From Bacteroidetes bacterium UBA5697 (GTDB lineage: Bacteria; Bacteroidota; Bacteroidia; B-17B0; Aurantibacillaceae): DNA of 64,000 nucleotides. The stretch's first letter is position 1; every line of letters starts with the position of its first letter. Position numbers and translations under genes: made by a program. The stretch is taken from contig DIHL01000041.1 of NCBI GenBank assembly GCA_002420145.1, positions 1 to 64,000 of the forward strand, read 5' to 3'. The notes beneath the pieces were generated by a model. It saw only the letters and a list, made by a program, of their open reading frames with translations. It was not told the origin of the DNA and searched no databases. Positions 1 to 10,000 of this stretch are shown piece by piece.

Positions 1-112
1 AAAACATCCAATAAAAAGAAGTTTAAATCGTTCTATCCTAAATCAGTGTATTTTATTAATAAATTGTGAATAGATAGACTCATTGCCATAACAGCAAACT
101 TTAGTATTTAGT

Positions 113-120
113 TAACTTCG
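113..120 (+). promoter_or_regulatory. Possible -7 box of lysS
   Basis: TAACTTCG lies 18 nt before the lysS ATG and differs by one base from the Bacteroidota -7 consensus TANNTTTG. Several other genes here have a similar box 18-20 nt before the start. No convincing -33 TTG was found at the right distance, so this is tentative. Confidence 0.3.
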
Positions 121-138
121 AGCAAAAATTACAAAAAC

Positions 139-1680
139 ATGTTTCAAGAACTGAGTGAACAAGAAGAATTAAGAAGAGAGAAATTAGCTGAACTAAAAAA
201 GTTGGGCGTTGATCCATATCCTGCAGAGGAATTTAAAATAAATGTAACAGCTCATGATATCAAAGAAAACTATGAGCGTGATAAATTAAATTATAAAGAC
301 ATTAAAATAGCTGGTCGTATCATGAGTGTTCGTGATATGGGTAAAGCAGCATTTGCAGTTATTCAAGATAGTACAGACCGTATTCAAATTTATGTTCGTC
401 GTGATGATATTTGTCCGAATGAAGATGATAAAGTGTTATATGATGTTATTTGGAAAAAATTAATTGACTTAGGAGATATCATTGGTATTGAAGGTTATGT
501 GTTTACTACTAAAACTGGAGAAACATCTATCCATGTCACTTCATTAAAATTATTAAGCAAATCATTAAAACCATTACCTGTTGTAAAAACAGACGAAGAT
601 GGTAAATCATTTGATGAAGTAACAGATCCAGAATTCCGTTACCGTCAGCGTTATGTAGATTTAATTATTAATCCAAAAGTTAAAAAAACGTTTGAGCAGC
701 GTACAAAAATTATTTCTTCTATTCGTAATTTCTTAAATGATAATGGCGCTTTAGAAGTTGATACGCCTGTTTTGCAATCTATTCCTGGTGGTGCAGCGGC
801 TCGTCCGTTTTTAACTCATCATAATGCATTGGATATTCCATTGTATTTGCGTATTGCTAATGAGCTATATTTAAAGCGTTTAATTGTTGGTGGTTTTGAT
901 TGGGTGTATGAATTCAGCCGTAATTTCCGTAACGAAGGTATGGATAGAACTCACAATCCAGAATTTACAGTATTAGAATTCTATGCAGCGTATCGTGATT
1001 ACTTCTGGATGATGAATACCACAGAGAAATTGTTAGAAAAAATCGCTATGGATTTGCATGGAACTACAGAATTAACAGTAGGAGACAAAACAATTAATTT
1101 TGCGCCGCCATTTAAACGTGTTACTATTTATGATGCGATTAAAGAGCATACTGGCTATGACGTTAGTAAAATGGACGAAGCTCAATTAAGAGAAGTTTGT
1201 AAAACATTGCATTTAGAAATAGATGAATCAATGGGCAAAGCGAAATTAATTGATACTTTATTCGGGGAGAAATGTGAAGGACATTATATTCAACCAACAT
1301 TCATTACAGATTATCCAGTTGAGATGAGTCCTTTAACTAAAAAACACAGAACAGAAGAAGGATTAGTAGAACGTTTTGAGTTAATGATTAACGGAAAAGA
1401 AATTGCTAATGCCTATTCTGAGTTAAACGACCCAATTGATCAACGTGAGCGTTTTGAAGATCAGGTGAAATTAATGGAGCGTGGCGATGATGAAGCGATG
1501 TTTATTGATTATGACTTTTTACGTGCTTTAGAATATGGTATGCCTCCAACAGCTGGCATAGGATTTGGTATTGATCGTTTGTGTATGTTGTTAACTAATC
1601 AACCATCAATTCAAGACGTGTTGTTGTTTCCTCAAATGCGCCCTGAGCGTAAGCCTGAGGAAGAGGCGGCGCATTCATAA
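139..1680 (+). CDS. lysS: Lysyl-tRNA synthetase, class II
   Basis: Cytoplasmic enzyme that charges tRNA-Lys with lysine. The 513-residue length is normal for bacterial class II LysRS. An N-terminal OB-fold anticodon-binding domain covers about residues 55-140 (IKIAGRIMSVRDMGKAAF). The class II catalytic core follows, with motif 2 at residues 263-277 (FRNEGMDRTHNPEFT) and motif 3 near the C-terminus (GIGFGIDRLCMLL). The short acidic tail EEEAAHS is unremarkable. The ATG is preceded by an A-rich leader rather than a Shine-Dalgarno, as is usual in Bacteroidota. It is followed on the same strand by a lipoprotein gene after 69 bp. Identity is secure. Confidence 0.97.
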   Translation: MFQELSEQEELRREKLAELKKLGVDPYPAEEFKINVTAHDIKENYERDKLNYKDIKIAGRIMSVRDMGKAAFAVIQDSTDRIQIYVRRDDICPNEDDKVLYDVIWKKLIDLGDIIGIEGYVFTTKTGETSIHVTSLKLLSKSLKPLPVVKTDEDGKSFDEVTDPEFRYRQRYVDLIINPKVKKTFEQRTKIISSIRNFLNDNGALEVDTPVLQSIPGGAAARPFLTHHNALDIPLYLRIANELYLKRLIVGGFDWVYEFSRNFRNEGMDRTHNPEFTVLEFYAAYRDYFWMMNTTEKLLEKIAMDLHGTTELTVGDKTINFAPPFKRVTIYDAIKEHTGYDVSKMDEAQLREVCKTLHLEIDESMGKAKLIDTLFGEKCEGHYIQPTFITDYPVEMSPLTKKHRTEEGLVERFELMINGKEIANAYSELNDPIDQRERFEDQVKLMERGDDEAMFIDYDFLRALEYGMPPTAGIGFGIDRLCMLLTNQPSIQDVLLFPQMRPERKPEEEAAHS

Positions 1681-1749
1681 GAATATGAAATAGCTAATTA
1701 TACGTCCTGAGTATAAAATGTAACATCAGAAGAAATAGAAAAATAATTT

Positions 1750-2286
1750 ATGCATAAAATAATAGTTTATAGTTTGTTTTTAATGGCTTTAGGTTTTTTC
1801 TCATGTCAGGAAACTCCTAAAGTTGTTGAACAAAAAAAACCTCGTGTGTTTCCTGAATATAGCGAAGCATTGGATGAAATTATCCGCACCAAAGAAGGTG
1901 TGATTAGAGGAATTGATTTAAATAGTAAAGCAGATGTGATTACCAAAACGGAAACTAAATCTCCGTCAGAAGTAGCCCACGATTATTTATATTTTGAATA
2001 TGCTATTGATAGCGTTACTAATTATTCAGTAGCGTATAATCTTCAAAAAGATAGCTTAGATGAAGTAGAAGTTCAAATTAATTGCAACGATTTGGACTTA
2101 AGTTCTCGCTTGTTTACAGATTTAAAAACATACTACGAGAAAAAATTACCTAATCCTACAGAGGATAAAGGTTTTGTAGTATATAACTGTTTTGAAGGGC
2201 AACGTAAGCCTTTTGTGGTTTCTTTAACGGATAATAGTACGCCAACAATGGGTATTATTAATTTGGTGATTTATAGAGATAAATAG
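1750..2286 (+). CDS. Predicted lipoprotein, unknown function
   Basis: 178 residues. The first 19 residues form a lipoprotein signal: Lys at position 3, a hydrophobic core, then FFSC-Q, so the Cys would be lipidated and the protein anchored in the envelope. The mature part is soluble, charged and has no transmembrane segment. I do not recognise a domain. A stretch around residues 75-130 (YAIDSVTNYSVAYNLQ, then DSLDEVEVQIN) looks like a beta-rich fold. It lies 69 bp after lysS and 34 bp before the start chosen for an outer-membrane-type protein, so it may share a transcript with either. Function remains open. Confidence 0.8.
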   Translation: MHKIIVYSLFLMALGFFSCQETPKVVEQKKPRVFPEYSEALDEIIRTKEGVIRGIDLNSKADVITKTETKSPSEVAHDYLYFEYAIDSVTNYSVAYNLQKDSLDEVEVQINCNDLDLSSRLFTDLKTYYEKKLPNPTEDKGFVVYNCFEGQRKPFVVSLTDNSTPTMGIINLVIYRDK

Positions 2287-2320
2287 TTTTGAAATAGTAT
2301 ATTGTATGTCATTAACATCT

Positions 2321-3049
2321 ATGAAAATTAAAATTTTAGCTTTTATTTTGATTTGTATAATTGCATTTGATGCAAATGCCCAATCTAATTTTCAGGAGGT
2401 AGTTTATCTTAAAAATGGCAGTATTATTAAGGGAATTATAATAGAACAAGTTCCAAATGTATCCCTCAAAATTAAAACAAAAGACGGAAATATTTTTGTT
2501 TTTAAAATAGAAGAAGTAGAGAAAATAACTAAGGAAGATGTTGAAATTAATAGTAACACGAAATCACAAAAACAAAAGGGATTCTTAAATATTGATGAAG
2601 TAGGTGCATCGTTAATTTTTAACGGAAACAAATCTACGCCCTTATTTGCTCTCCATACTATTAATGGGTATTTATTTAATCCTCATCTTTTTTTAGGTTT
2701 TGGTGCAGGTATTGAAGCAGATGAAATAACAGCAATTATTCCACTTTATTTAGAGACTCGAACATTTCTTTCTAAAGGACCAGTATCTCCATATTTTGGT
2801 TTAGGTGGTGGTTATGGATTAATGTATATAAATCAAGGTAGTAATGAAGGTGGTCCTTTAGGACATGTTTTAGCAGGTTGTAAATTTTCAATGAATTCAA
2901 CAGCGGCAATTACTTTGTCATTAGGATATCGTGTTTTTCAATTCCAACAAACAACTGTTAGATATAATACTTCTTGGGCACAAATGCAGTATAAAAAAGA
3001 GTACGTTAATAGTGGAAATTTATTTCTAAGAGTAGGATGCTCTTTTTAG
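2321..3049 (+). CDS. Outer-membrane beta-barrel-like protein
   Basis: Secreted protein of 242 residues. I chose the ATG at 2321 over one at 2306 because MKIKILAFILICIIAFDANAQ is a clean signal peptide ending in an ANAQ cleavage site. Residues about 25-60 (VVYLKNGSIIKGIIIEQVPN) match a small N-terminal domain often found before outer-membrane barrels in Bacteroidota. The rest alternates aromatic and Gly-rich beta-strand segments (LFLGFGAGIE, PYFGLGGGYGLMY, ITLSLGYRVFQFQ) and ends in Phe, as expected of a small barrel. Gene calls here would often read outer membrane beta-barrel protein. Ligand or role unknown. It converges with the minus-strand gene ending 3 bp later. Confidence 0.75.
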   Translation: MKIKILAFILICIIAFDANAQSNFQEVVYLKNGSIIKGIIIEQVPNVSLKIKTKDGNIFVFKIEEVEKITKEDVEINSNTKSQKQKGFLNIDEVGASLIFNGNKSTPLFALHTINGYLFNPHLFLGFGAGIEADEITAIIPLYLETRTFLSKGPVSPYFGLGGGYGLMYINQGSNEGGPLGHVLAGCKFSMNSTAAITLSLGYRVFQFQQTTVRYNTSWAQMQYKKEYVNSGNLFLRVGCSF

Positions 3050-3052
3050 TTA

Positions 3053-4048
3053 TTAATAATACTGATACAGTAACTTCACAATTCGTAAACTCTTACTATT
3101 AGGATCTCTAATAATATAAGAGTTTACTTTTTTATTAGCATCTGTTACATAACTAATTTCTTTTTGAAGTTGCCCGTTTTTGTATTGCTTTTCAGTTAAT
3201 AAGCAATCATTTGAATCATACTCATAGGTGCGAACTTGCTCCATATCGCCGTTGCTATTGCTTTTATAAGAAGCTTTAATGAGTTGTCCTTTGGCATTAT
3301 ATTCAAAACTACTATTTTGAGTAATCCAAGCAACCGTATATTGCTCATTGATAGTAACAGGTTTTTTATTGTCATTTAATGTGTAAATAATTTCTTTATA
3401 TGAACGACCTTCGTCATTCATGCAAGTTTTTTTGAATTGATTTTTACCTGTTGAAGTGTATTTGTAACTTTCTTCACTAATCACGTATTGTCCGCCAAGC
3501 TTAAATTCAGTTTTATTTTCTGATACATTTGTTTCTTTACAGCGTTTTTCTTTTTCTACCTGACCTTCTATTGTATAATCGTAATAATAACTTTCATAAT
3601 ACGAACCATCATTGTAACGTTTTAATTTTAGTAGATTATTTTCGGTATAAAAGTAATTGGTGGAAACTGTGTCATACACATATTCATTTTTTGTGTACGA
3701 ATAGCCATTACTTATTTTTCTTCGGTGTTTATATACTGGCCCAGAATGATATTCTTTTTGAATAACTTTAATGATAGATGTATTATAAAAACGGGTTAAA
3801 AAGCCATTCGAATTAAATTCGTAATAGGTTAATAGCCCTTTGTCTTCTGCTACTTGTAAATCTTTTTTATCGATAATATCGAAGGTGATTGATTTAATTT
3901 TTTGAGCTTTTATATATTCTGTATTAAAAGGCAATTGATTCTCAAAGGCTGTTTCAGCATTTGGAATCAAAGTTTGAGATGTTAGAGATGATTGAATACA
4001 GATGATTAGCATCAAGGCCAAAGCCATTGGAGCGTCATGTTTCTTCAT
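3053..4048 (-). CDS. Secreted protein with YD-like repeats
   Basis: 331 residues from the start chosen at 4048. The reading frame is open for 28 more codons upstream to an ATG at 4132, but that part overlaps the neighbouring thioredoxin-fold gene and a palindromic repeat, whereas MKKHDAPMALALMLIICI starting at 4048 gives a signal sequence. The mature protein is a chain of short beta-hairpin units such as FEYNAKGQLIKASYKSNSNG and YEYDSNDCLLTEKQYKNGQL, resembling YD/RHS-like repeats of surface proteins, without an RHS core or toxin domain. It is probably periplasmic or surface-exposed; function unknown. The start codon sits inside a 34-bp palindrome. Confidence 0.7.
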   Translation of the reverse strand: MKKHDAPMALALMLIICIQSSLTSQTLIPNAETAFENQLPFNTEYIKAQKIKSITFDIIDKKDLQVAEDKGLLTYYEFNSNGFLTRFYNTSIIKVIQKEYHSGPVYKHRRKISNGYSYTKNEYVYDTVSTNYFYTENNLLKLKRYNDGSYYESYYYDYTIEGQVEKEKRCKETNVSENKTEFKLGGQYVISEESYKYTSTGKNQFKKTCMNDEGRSYKEIIYTLNDNKKPVTINEQYTVAWITQNSSFEYNAKGQLIKASYKSNSNGDMEQVRTYEYDSNDCLLTEKQYKNGQLQKEISYVTDANKKVNSYIIRDPNSKSLRIVKLLYQYY

Positions 4049-4077
4049 AACCCTAGACTTAAGTCTAGGGTTATGAA
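4044..4077. repeat. Perfect 34-bp palindrome over a start codon
   Basis: Arms TTCATAACCCTAGACTT (4044-4060) and its exact complement (4061-4077) abut with no spacer. The left arm contains the complement of the ATG chosen for the minus-strand gene ending at 3053. It is a REP-like intergenic element, and a cruciform or mRNA hairpin could mask that start. Confidence 0.8.
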
Positions 4078-4091
4078 ATGTTATATTATAA

Positions 4092-4105
4092 AGGGCTTTA
4101 GCCCT
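4092..4105. repeat. Short inverted repeat AGGGCT-TT-AGCCCT
   Basis: A 6-bp stem with a TT centre, 14 bp from the preceding palindrome and next to the end of the DUF255 gene. Together they look like a paired palindromic repeat; the second could also weakly terminate transcription. Confidence 0.6.
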
Positions 4106-4112
4106 GAAATAT

Positions 4113-6125
4113 TTATTTAAAAGTTCCTTCAATTTGCTTTAGTGCGTCTTCAACAGACTTGCTTGGTAATAAACAACTGTTGTTTTTACAAACATAAATT
4201 AATGTTTGTTCGTCAACATATCTGTTTTTTAGCAATGGTAAATCTGATTTTTTATCGCTTAAAGCAAATATCACATTTGGAGGGCTTTGTTTATACAGTG
4301 CCAATAATTTTTCATTAACACTTTTACCAACAATTACCACTTCGGTTTGAGGTTTTAGTTTTTGTAATAAAAGCATAGCCCAATTACTATAACCTGGTCC
4401 GTAATTCTCTATTTCTTTAATCACTGATTTCAAGAGATTTTCAGAGATTTGACGATAATTTTCTTCATCAAAATAAATAGATAAACTATTGAGATTGATG
4501 GCCATTTGAGAGCTAGAGGCAGGAATCACATTGTCGCTCCATTCTGCCTTACGAACTACTAATTTCTCCTGACTTGAGTCTGTGAAGAAATATGTATTTT
4601 GTTTTTCGTCATAAAAATTCTTAATTGTATAATCTGTTAACGTTTTGGCTAATATCAGCCAGTCTTCATTAGCTGTAATTATATAAATAGATAAAAAGGC
4701 ATCTATCACAAAGGCGTAATCTTCTAAAAACCCAGAAATATTGGTGTTGTTATTAATCACGCGAAGTAATTGCCCATTTTTTTTGTAATAATGTTTTAAT
4801 AAATAATTTGCATTGGCAAGTGCTAGGGTCTTAAATTTTTCTTCTTCAAATACTAAGTAAGCTTCTGTTAAAGCTTTGCACATCAAGCCATTCCAAGAAG
4901 TTAATACTTTGTTATCTAAGCCTGGTTTTACTCTTTTTTCACGAACTTGAAGTAAGGTATCATTACAAGTTTTTATTTTTTGTTGAAGTTCAGTGACAGA
5001 TATGTTGTGTTTTAATGCAATCACAGAATCTTCTGCATTTCGCATCAACACATAATTCTCATCTTCCCAATAGCCAATATCATTTACACAATAATAGTCA
5101 GCAAAAATTTCAAAATCATTTTGTAATAAATGCTGTAGTTCTTCTTTTTGCCATACGTAGTATTTTCCTTCTATACCTTCACTATCAGCATCTAAAGCTG
5201 AATAAAACCCATATTCAGGATTCATTAATTCTCTTTCTACAAAAGCAATTGTTTCAAATACTACCTTTTTATAAAGTTCGTTTTTATTTTGTTTGTATGC
5301 TTGAGAATATAGATTTACTAATTGCGCATTATCGTATAACATTTTTTCAAAGTGCGACACTTTCCATAAAACATCAGTGCTATATCTTGCAAAGCCTCCG
5401 CCTAATTGGTCGTAAATTCCACCCCAAGCCATTTTGGTGAGTGTTAAATCCAAATGTTTTTTAATGCTTAAATCATCTTGGAAGTATTGATAATTTAATA
5501 AAAACAAATAATTGTTTGGTAAAGGAAACTTTGGGGCTCTGTTTGGTCCTCCATGTTCGTTATCAAAACCTGATTTCCATTTATTAACTGATTTATAAAG
5601 TGTTTCTATTTCAAAATTAGTTTCAATGCCGACTTTAGGAATTTCTAATTGTTCCAAACCATCTGTTAAATGAGCAGCGTATTCGTAGGCTTTATCAGGA
5701 TTAGTAACAAATAAATCTGCTAAATTGCTTAATACATTTATCCATTGTGTTTTTGGAAAATAGGTTCCGCCATATATTGGTCTGCCGTCAGGCAATGCAA
5801 AACAATTGAGTGGCCAACCTCCTTGTCCTGTCATTAATTGCACAGCACCCATATACACCATGTCAATATCAGGACGTTCCTCTCTATCTACTTTAATATT
5901 GATGAAGTTTTCGTTCATGATACTGGCTACTTGTTCATCTTCAAAACTTTCGTGTTCCATCACATGGCACCAATGACAAGCACTGTAGCCTATACTCACT
6001 AAAATTAATTTATTCTCTCTTTTAGCAAGCGCTAATGTTTCGTCATTCCAAGCATACCAGTTAACTGGGTTATTGGCGTGCTGGAGTAAGTAAGGACTGC
6101 TTTCTTTGATGAGGCTGTTTGGCAT
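4113..6125 (-). CDS. DUF255 thioredoxin-domain protein (YyaL/SSP411 family)
   Basis: 670 residues, the usual length of the YyaL/spermatogenesis-associated protein 20 family. The N-terminal DUF255 thioredoxin-like domain (about 1-165) starts with the family signature SLIKESSPYLLQHANNPVNW and carries the CHWC redox-type motif at Cys50-Cys53. The remainder is an alpha-toroid resembling six-hairpin glycosidase folds (GGIYDQLGGGFARYSTD, then SHFEKMLYDNAQL). No signal peptide, so cytoplasmic. The biochemical role is unsettled in the family; a redox or N-acylglucosamine epimerase-like function has been suggested. It ends 64 bp before the chosen start of the YD-repeat protein. Confidence 0.92.
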   Translation of the reverse strand: MPNSLIKESSPYLLQHANNPVNWYAWNDETLALAKRENKLILVSIGYSACHWCHVMEHESFEDEQVASIMNENFINIKVDREERPDIDMVYMGAVQLMTGQGGWPLNCFALPDGRPIYGGTYFPKTQWINVLSNLADLFVTNPDKAYEYAAHLTDGLEQLEIPKVGIETNFEIETLYKSVNKWKSGFDNEHGGPNRAPKFPLPNNYLFLLNYQYFQDDLSIKKHLDLTLTKMAWGGIYDQLGGGFARYSTDVLWKVSHFEKMLYDNAQLVNLYSQAYKQNKNELYKKVVFETIAFVERELMNPEYGFYSALDADSEGIEGKYYVWQKEELQHLLQNDFEIFADYYCVNDIGYWEDENYVLMRNAEDSVIALKHNISVTELQQKIKTCNDTLLQVREKRVKPGLDNKVLTSWNGLMCKALTEAYLVFEEEKFKTLALANANYLLKHYYKKNGQLLRVINNNTNISGFLEDYAFVIDAFLSIYIITANEDWLILAKTLTDYTIKNFYDEKQNTYFFTDSSQEKLVVRKAEWSDNVIPASSSQMAINLNSLSIYFDEENYRQISENLLKSVIKEIENYGPGYSNWAMLLLQKLKPQTEVVIVGKSVNEKLLALYKQSPPNVIFALSDKKSDLPLLKNRYVDEQTLIYVCKNNSCLLPSKSVEDALKQIEGTFK

Positions 6126-6142
6126 TTTGTGTAGTGGTTAAA

Positions 6143-6231
6143 TTTCAACACAGAGAAACAGAGGAAATGAGTTCACAGAGTTTATTAAAAAAATCTTTGC
6201 GTACTCTGTCTCTCCTAAACTCCGTGTTTAA
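6143..6231. repeat. Intergenic imperfect inverted repeat (CACAGAG type)
   Basis: The left side has CAACACAGAGAAACAGAGG and TTCACAGAG; the right side has the approximate complement CTCTGTCTCTCC and CTCCGTGTTT. The arms are imperfect and surround an AT-rich centre without an ORF. In layout it resembles the inverted-repeat elements near 42.2-42.9 kb, though the arm sequence differs. Confidence 0.55.
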
Positions 6232-6235
6232 TGTT

Positions 6236-6874
6236 CTAAATTAAAAAAGGATTATTCATTCTCTCAAAGCCAATACTTGTTGGTATTCCATGGCCACTAT
6301 AAACCTTCATATAATCTCCTAATGGGAATAATTTTTCTTTGATAGATTTAATTAAGGTGTCATGATGTCCTAATGGTAAATCTGTTCTTCCTATGCTCCC
6401 ATAAAACAACACGTCTCCACCAATAATAAATTTATCTTCTAAATTGTAGTATGAAATACTTCCTGGTGAGTGGCCTGGTGTATGTAATGTATTTAGTGAG
6501 GAGTTACCAAATGTAATCACATCACCTTCGTTAATAAACGCTTTTGGCATCGGACTTTGTTCGGCATGTAAACCATACATGGTGGCAGTAGCTAAATGTT
6601 TTTCTATAAAATATACATCATCTTTATGAACTTCAGGTAGCAATCCGTAAGTATCAAATATGTATTTATTACCATTTATATGGTCAACATGTGCGTGTGT
6701 TAAAATTAAACGTTTAGGAATTAATTGTTTTTCTGTAATAAAATCACTCAATTTTTTGTTTTCAGTGGCATTATTGTTTCCTGGGTCTAATATGATACAT
6801 TCCTTTGTTTCGTCCCATAAAATGTAAGTGTTTTCCTGAAAAGGACCAAAGGCAAAATAGTGCACGTTTATCAT
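6236..6874 (-). CDS. MBL-fold metallo-hydrolase (glyoxalase II-like)
   Basis: 212 residues, a full-length single metallo-beta-lactamase domain. The metal-binding motif THAHVDHINGN gives His60, His62, Asp64 and His65. TPGHSPGS, GGDVLF and YSGHG supply the remaining ligands. The family includes hydroxyacylglutathione hydrolases and persulfide dioxygenases; the short form without a C-terminal glyoxalase II helical domain is usually annotated only as MBL-fold hydrolase. Cytoplasmic. It is separated from the downstream DUF255 gene by an inverted repeat, so co-transcription is uncertain. The substrate cannot be told from sequence. Confidence 0.93.
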   Translation of the reverse strand: MINVHYFAFGPFQENTYILWDETKECIILDPGNNNATENKKLSDFITEKQLIPKRLILTHAHVDHINGNKYIFDTYGLLPEVHKDDVYFIEKHLATATMYGLHAEQSPMPKAFINEGDVITFGNSSLNTLHTPGHSPGSISYYNLEDKFIIGGDVLFYGSIGRTDLPLGHHDTLIKSIKEKLFPLGDYMKVYSGHGIPTSIGFERMNNPFLI

Positions 6875-7010
6875 AGTATTTTATATAATTATTTGCTAAA
6901 TTTAGGGCTTATTATCAATTTAATGAAATAGCAAGTTTGCTAAAATCATTAACAAACAATAAATTAAACTGGCTATACCATGTGGCCATAAAAAATAATA
7001 ATTTAAACAC

Positions 7011-10000
7011 ATGAAATGGTTATTTTCTTTATTTTTCATAGTGCTATGTATTAAAACTACGTATGCGCAATTCTATTATGGCTCCCAATTAGAATTTGGA
7101 AAAAACCGTATGCAATACCAAACGTTTAATTGGACTTATTTTGATTTCGAACGTTTTAGAGTGTATTTGTATGAAGGCGGTCAGGAAATTGCTCGCTATG
7201 CCGCAACATCAGTTGATAGACAATTGCCAATTATGGAAAAGAGAATGGATTTTCAATTGGATGATAAGATTGATGTGATTGTTTATAATAACCAAAACGA
7301 TTTTAAGCAAAGTAACATAGGACTAGCAACCGAGGAAAATGGAAATATTGGAGGTGTTACAAGAATTATTGGAGATAAAATTTTTATATATTTCACTGGC
7401 TCACACGCTGATTTAGATAAACAAATTAGAGCGGCACTAGCCGAACTGATGGTAGATCAAATGATGTATGGCGGAAGAACAAGAGATGTCGTGAGGAACT
7501 CAACTTTATTAACGCTTCCTGATTGGTTTAAAACAGGTTTGGTTTCTTATATTTCGGAAGGCTGGAATTCATCTATCGATAATAGAGTAATGGATGCCAT
7601 TCAAAATGATAAATTTAATAAGTTCAATCAGCTTACTGGGAAAGAAGCGGCTTTAGCGGGTCATGCTATGTGGTATTATGTTGCCGAAGAATACGGAGAG
7701 GCTGTGATACCTAATTTACTATACATGACTAAAGTAAGTCGTAATCCAAACAATGCTTTTTTATATGTGTTAGGTCTTTCTGTGCAAAACATGACGGTGG
7801 AGTTTACAAACAAAATGGCGAAACGTTATTTTGACTATAGAGATAGTACTCGTAAAAACCCTGTTGTTGAAACGGTTCTTAAAAAACAAAAAAAATCAAG
7901 ACACTATTATCAATTAAAGGTTAGTCCTGATGGACAAAAAATTGGCTACGCCACCAACGAACTTGGTCAATACAAAGTTTGGGTAAACACTATTGGCGAA
8001 AAGAAAAGCAAACGATTGATTAAATTGAATCCAAAGCTGGAACGCATCGAAGATAATACATACCCTCTAATTGCATGGCATCCCAATAACACAGTCATGG
8101 CCATGATTTATGAGCGAAAAAATGTATTAAAATTATTCACTTACGATACGGATTCTAAAGAAAAGAATAAACGAAATGTTACAGGGTTTGAAAAAATAAA
8201 TAGTTACGCATTCTCTCACGATGGAAAACGTATGGTGATGAGTGCGGTTAAAAAAGGGAAAGGCCAATCGGACATTTTTATTTACACATTAAATTCAGGT
8301 GGAGTTGAGCAAATCACCAACGATTCATGGGATGATAATAATCCTGTATTTGTAGATAATTCAAAAGGTATTTTATTTGAATCAAACAGAACACATGATA
8401 CGATTAAGGCAAATGAGGATGCTAAAATGTATTTAAAGTTTTCTAAAAACAATGATGTATTTTATTATAATGCGGTTACAAAATCAAACTTATTGTATAG
8501 AGTAACTAATACACCTGACGTGAATGAGATTAATCCTCAGGAGTACAGCAAAGGAGTTATTGCTTTTTTAAGTGAAGCAAATGGTGTATATAATAGATAT
8601 ATTGGTGTGCTGGATAGTTCTATTGCCTTCGTAGATACAACAGAGCATTATCGTTATTTCTATAACTCTAAGCCAGTTACAAATTATCAAAAAAATATTC
8701 AAGAACACCACATTAACGCGCGTTATACAAAATACGCTGAAATCATTATTGATAATTTTAAAGAGAAATTAATAGTTGCTCCATTAGTCATGCCAGCAGA
8801 TTTAAAACCTGTTAAATTAAATAACACATGGTTTAAGGCAACACCTCGTAATAATCTATCAGACCCTGATAAAATTATTATTACAAATCCTGTTAGAAGA
8901 GATGAAGATTTAGGTCCAAAGAAAACAGATACAACTGCTAAACCTAATGACGGAATTGATTTTGAAAATTATGATTTAAAGGGAGAAAAGAAAAAAGAGA
9001 CGCCGAAAGAAGCAACTCCTGTTGATGGAAGCACTAAAGATTTAGCAGTTAAAAATCCTCAGGATGCAGCGGTTAATTCTTCAGGCGAATTAAAATTTCC
9101 TATCCAACAAAACTACTATACTAATTTTAAAACCGATCAAGTTGTTTCGCAATTAGATAATTCATTTTTGGGAACTAACTATCAACGTTTTGCTGGTGGG
9201 GGTAGTCCGGTATATTTAAATCCAGGATTAAATCTGTTATTTAAAATTGGACTAAGTGATTTATTTGAAGATAAACGAATTGTAGCTGGCTTCCGTATCT
9301 CAGGAACATTAGATAATGAATATTTATTAAGTTGGGAAAATAGAATTAGAAAAGTTGATAGACAATTTGTATTACACCGCCAATCGTTTTTAAAAGTAAA
9401 TGGCTATGCGGGATTATCAAAAATTCAAACACATGATGCTCGCTACACTTGGAAGATTCCTTTTAGTGAAGTGTCAGCTACTAAACTATCATTAATGTAT
9501 CGTAATGATAGAACTGTTTTTGCATCTGTGAGTAATGAAAGCTTGCCAAAAAGAAATGTATATGATAATTATGGAGGCGCAAAAGTGGAATACATTTTTG
9601 ATAACACTCGAAAGAGAGGCTTGAATTTATTTAATGGTACTCGTTTTAAATTGTGGGCAGAGTATTGGAGATTGGTTAAAGAAGAGCAGCATGATTTATT
9701 AACCTTTGGATTTGATTATCGTCACTATCAAAAAATTCATAGAGATTTAATTTGGGCAAATAGAATAGCCGGTGCCTCTTCACAAGGTAAGGATAGATTA
9801 ATTTATTATTTAGGTGGCGTGGATAGTTGGTTAAATCCTCAGTTTGATAGAACAATTAATATAGTAAAACCTGAGCAGTACCAATTCCAAACTCTTGCTA
9901 CTAATATGCGTGGATTTAAACAAAATATCCGTAACGGAAATAACTTTGTTGTTTGGAATAGCGAAATTCGTTGGCCAATATTTAAGTATTTAATCAATCG

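Noticed and set aside
4049..4132. Extended N-terminus of the YD-repeat gene
   Set aside because: It overlaps the neighbouring gene and translates a palindromic repeat; the start at 4048 gives a signal sequence.
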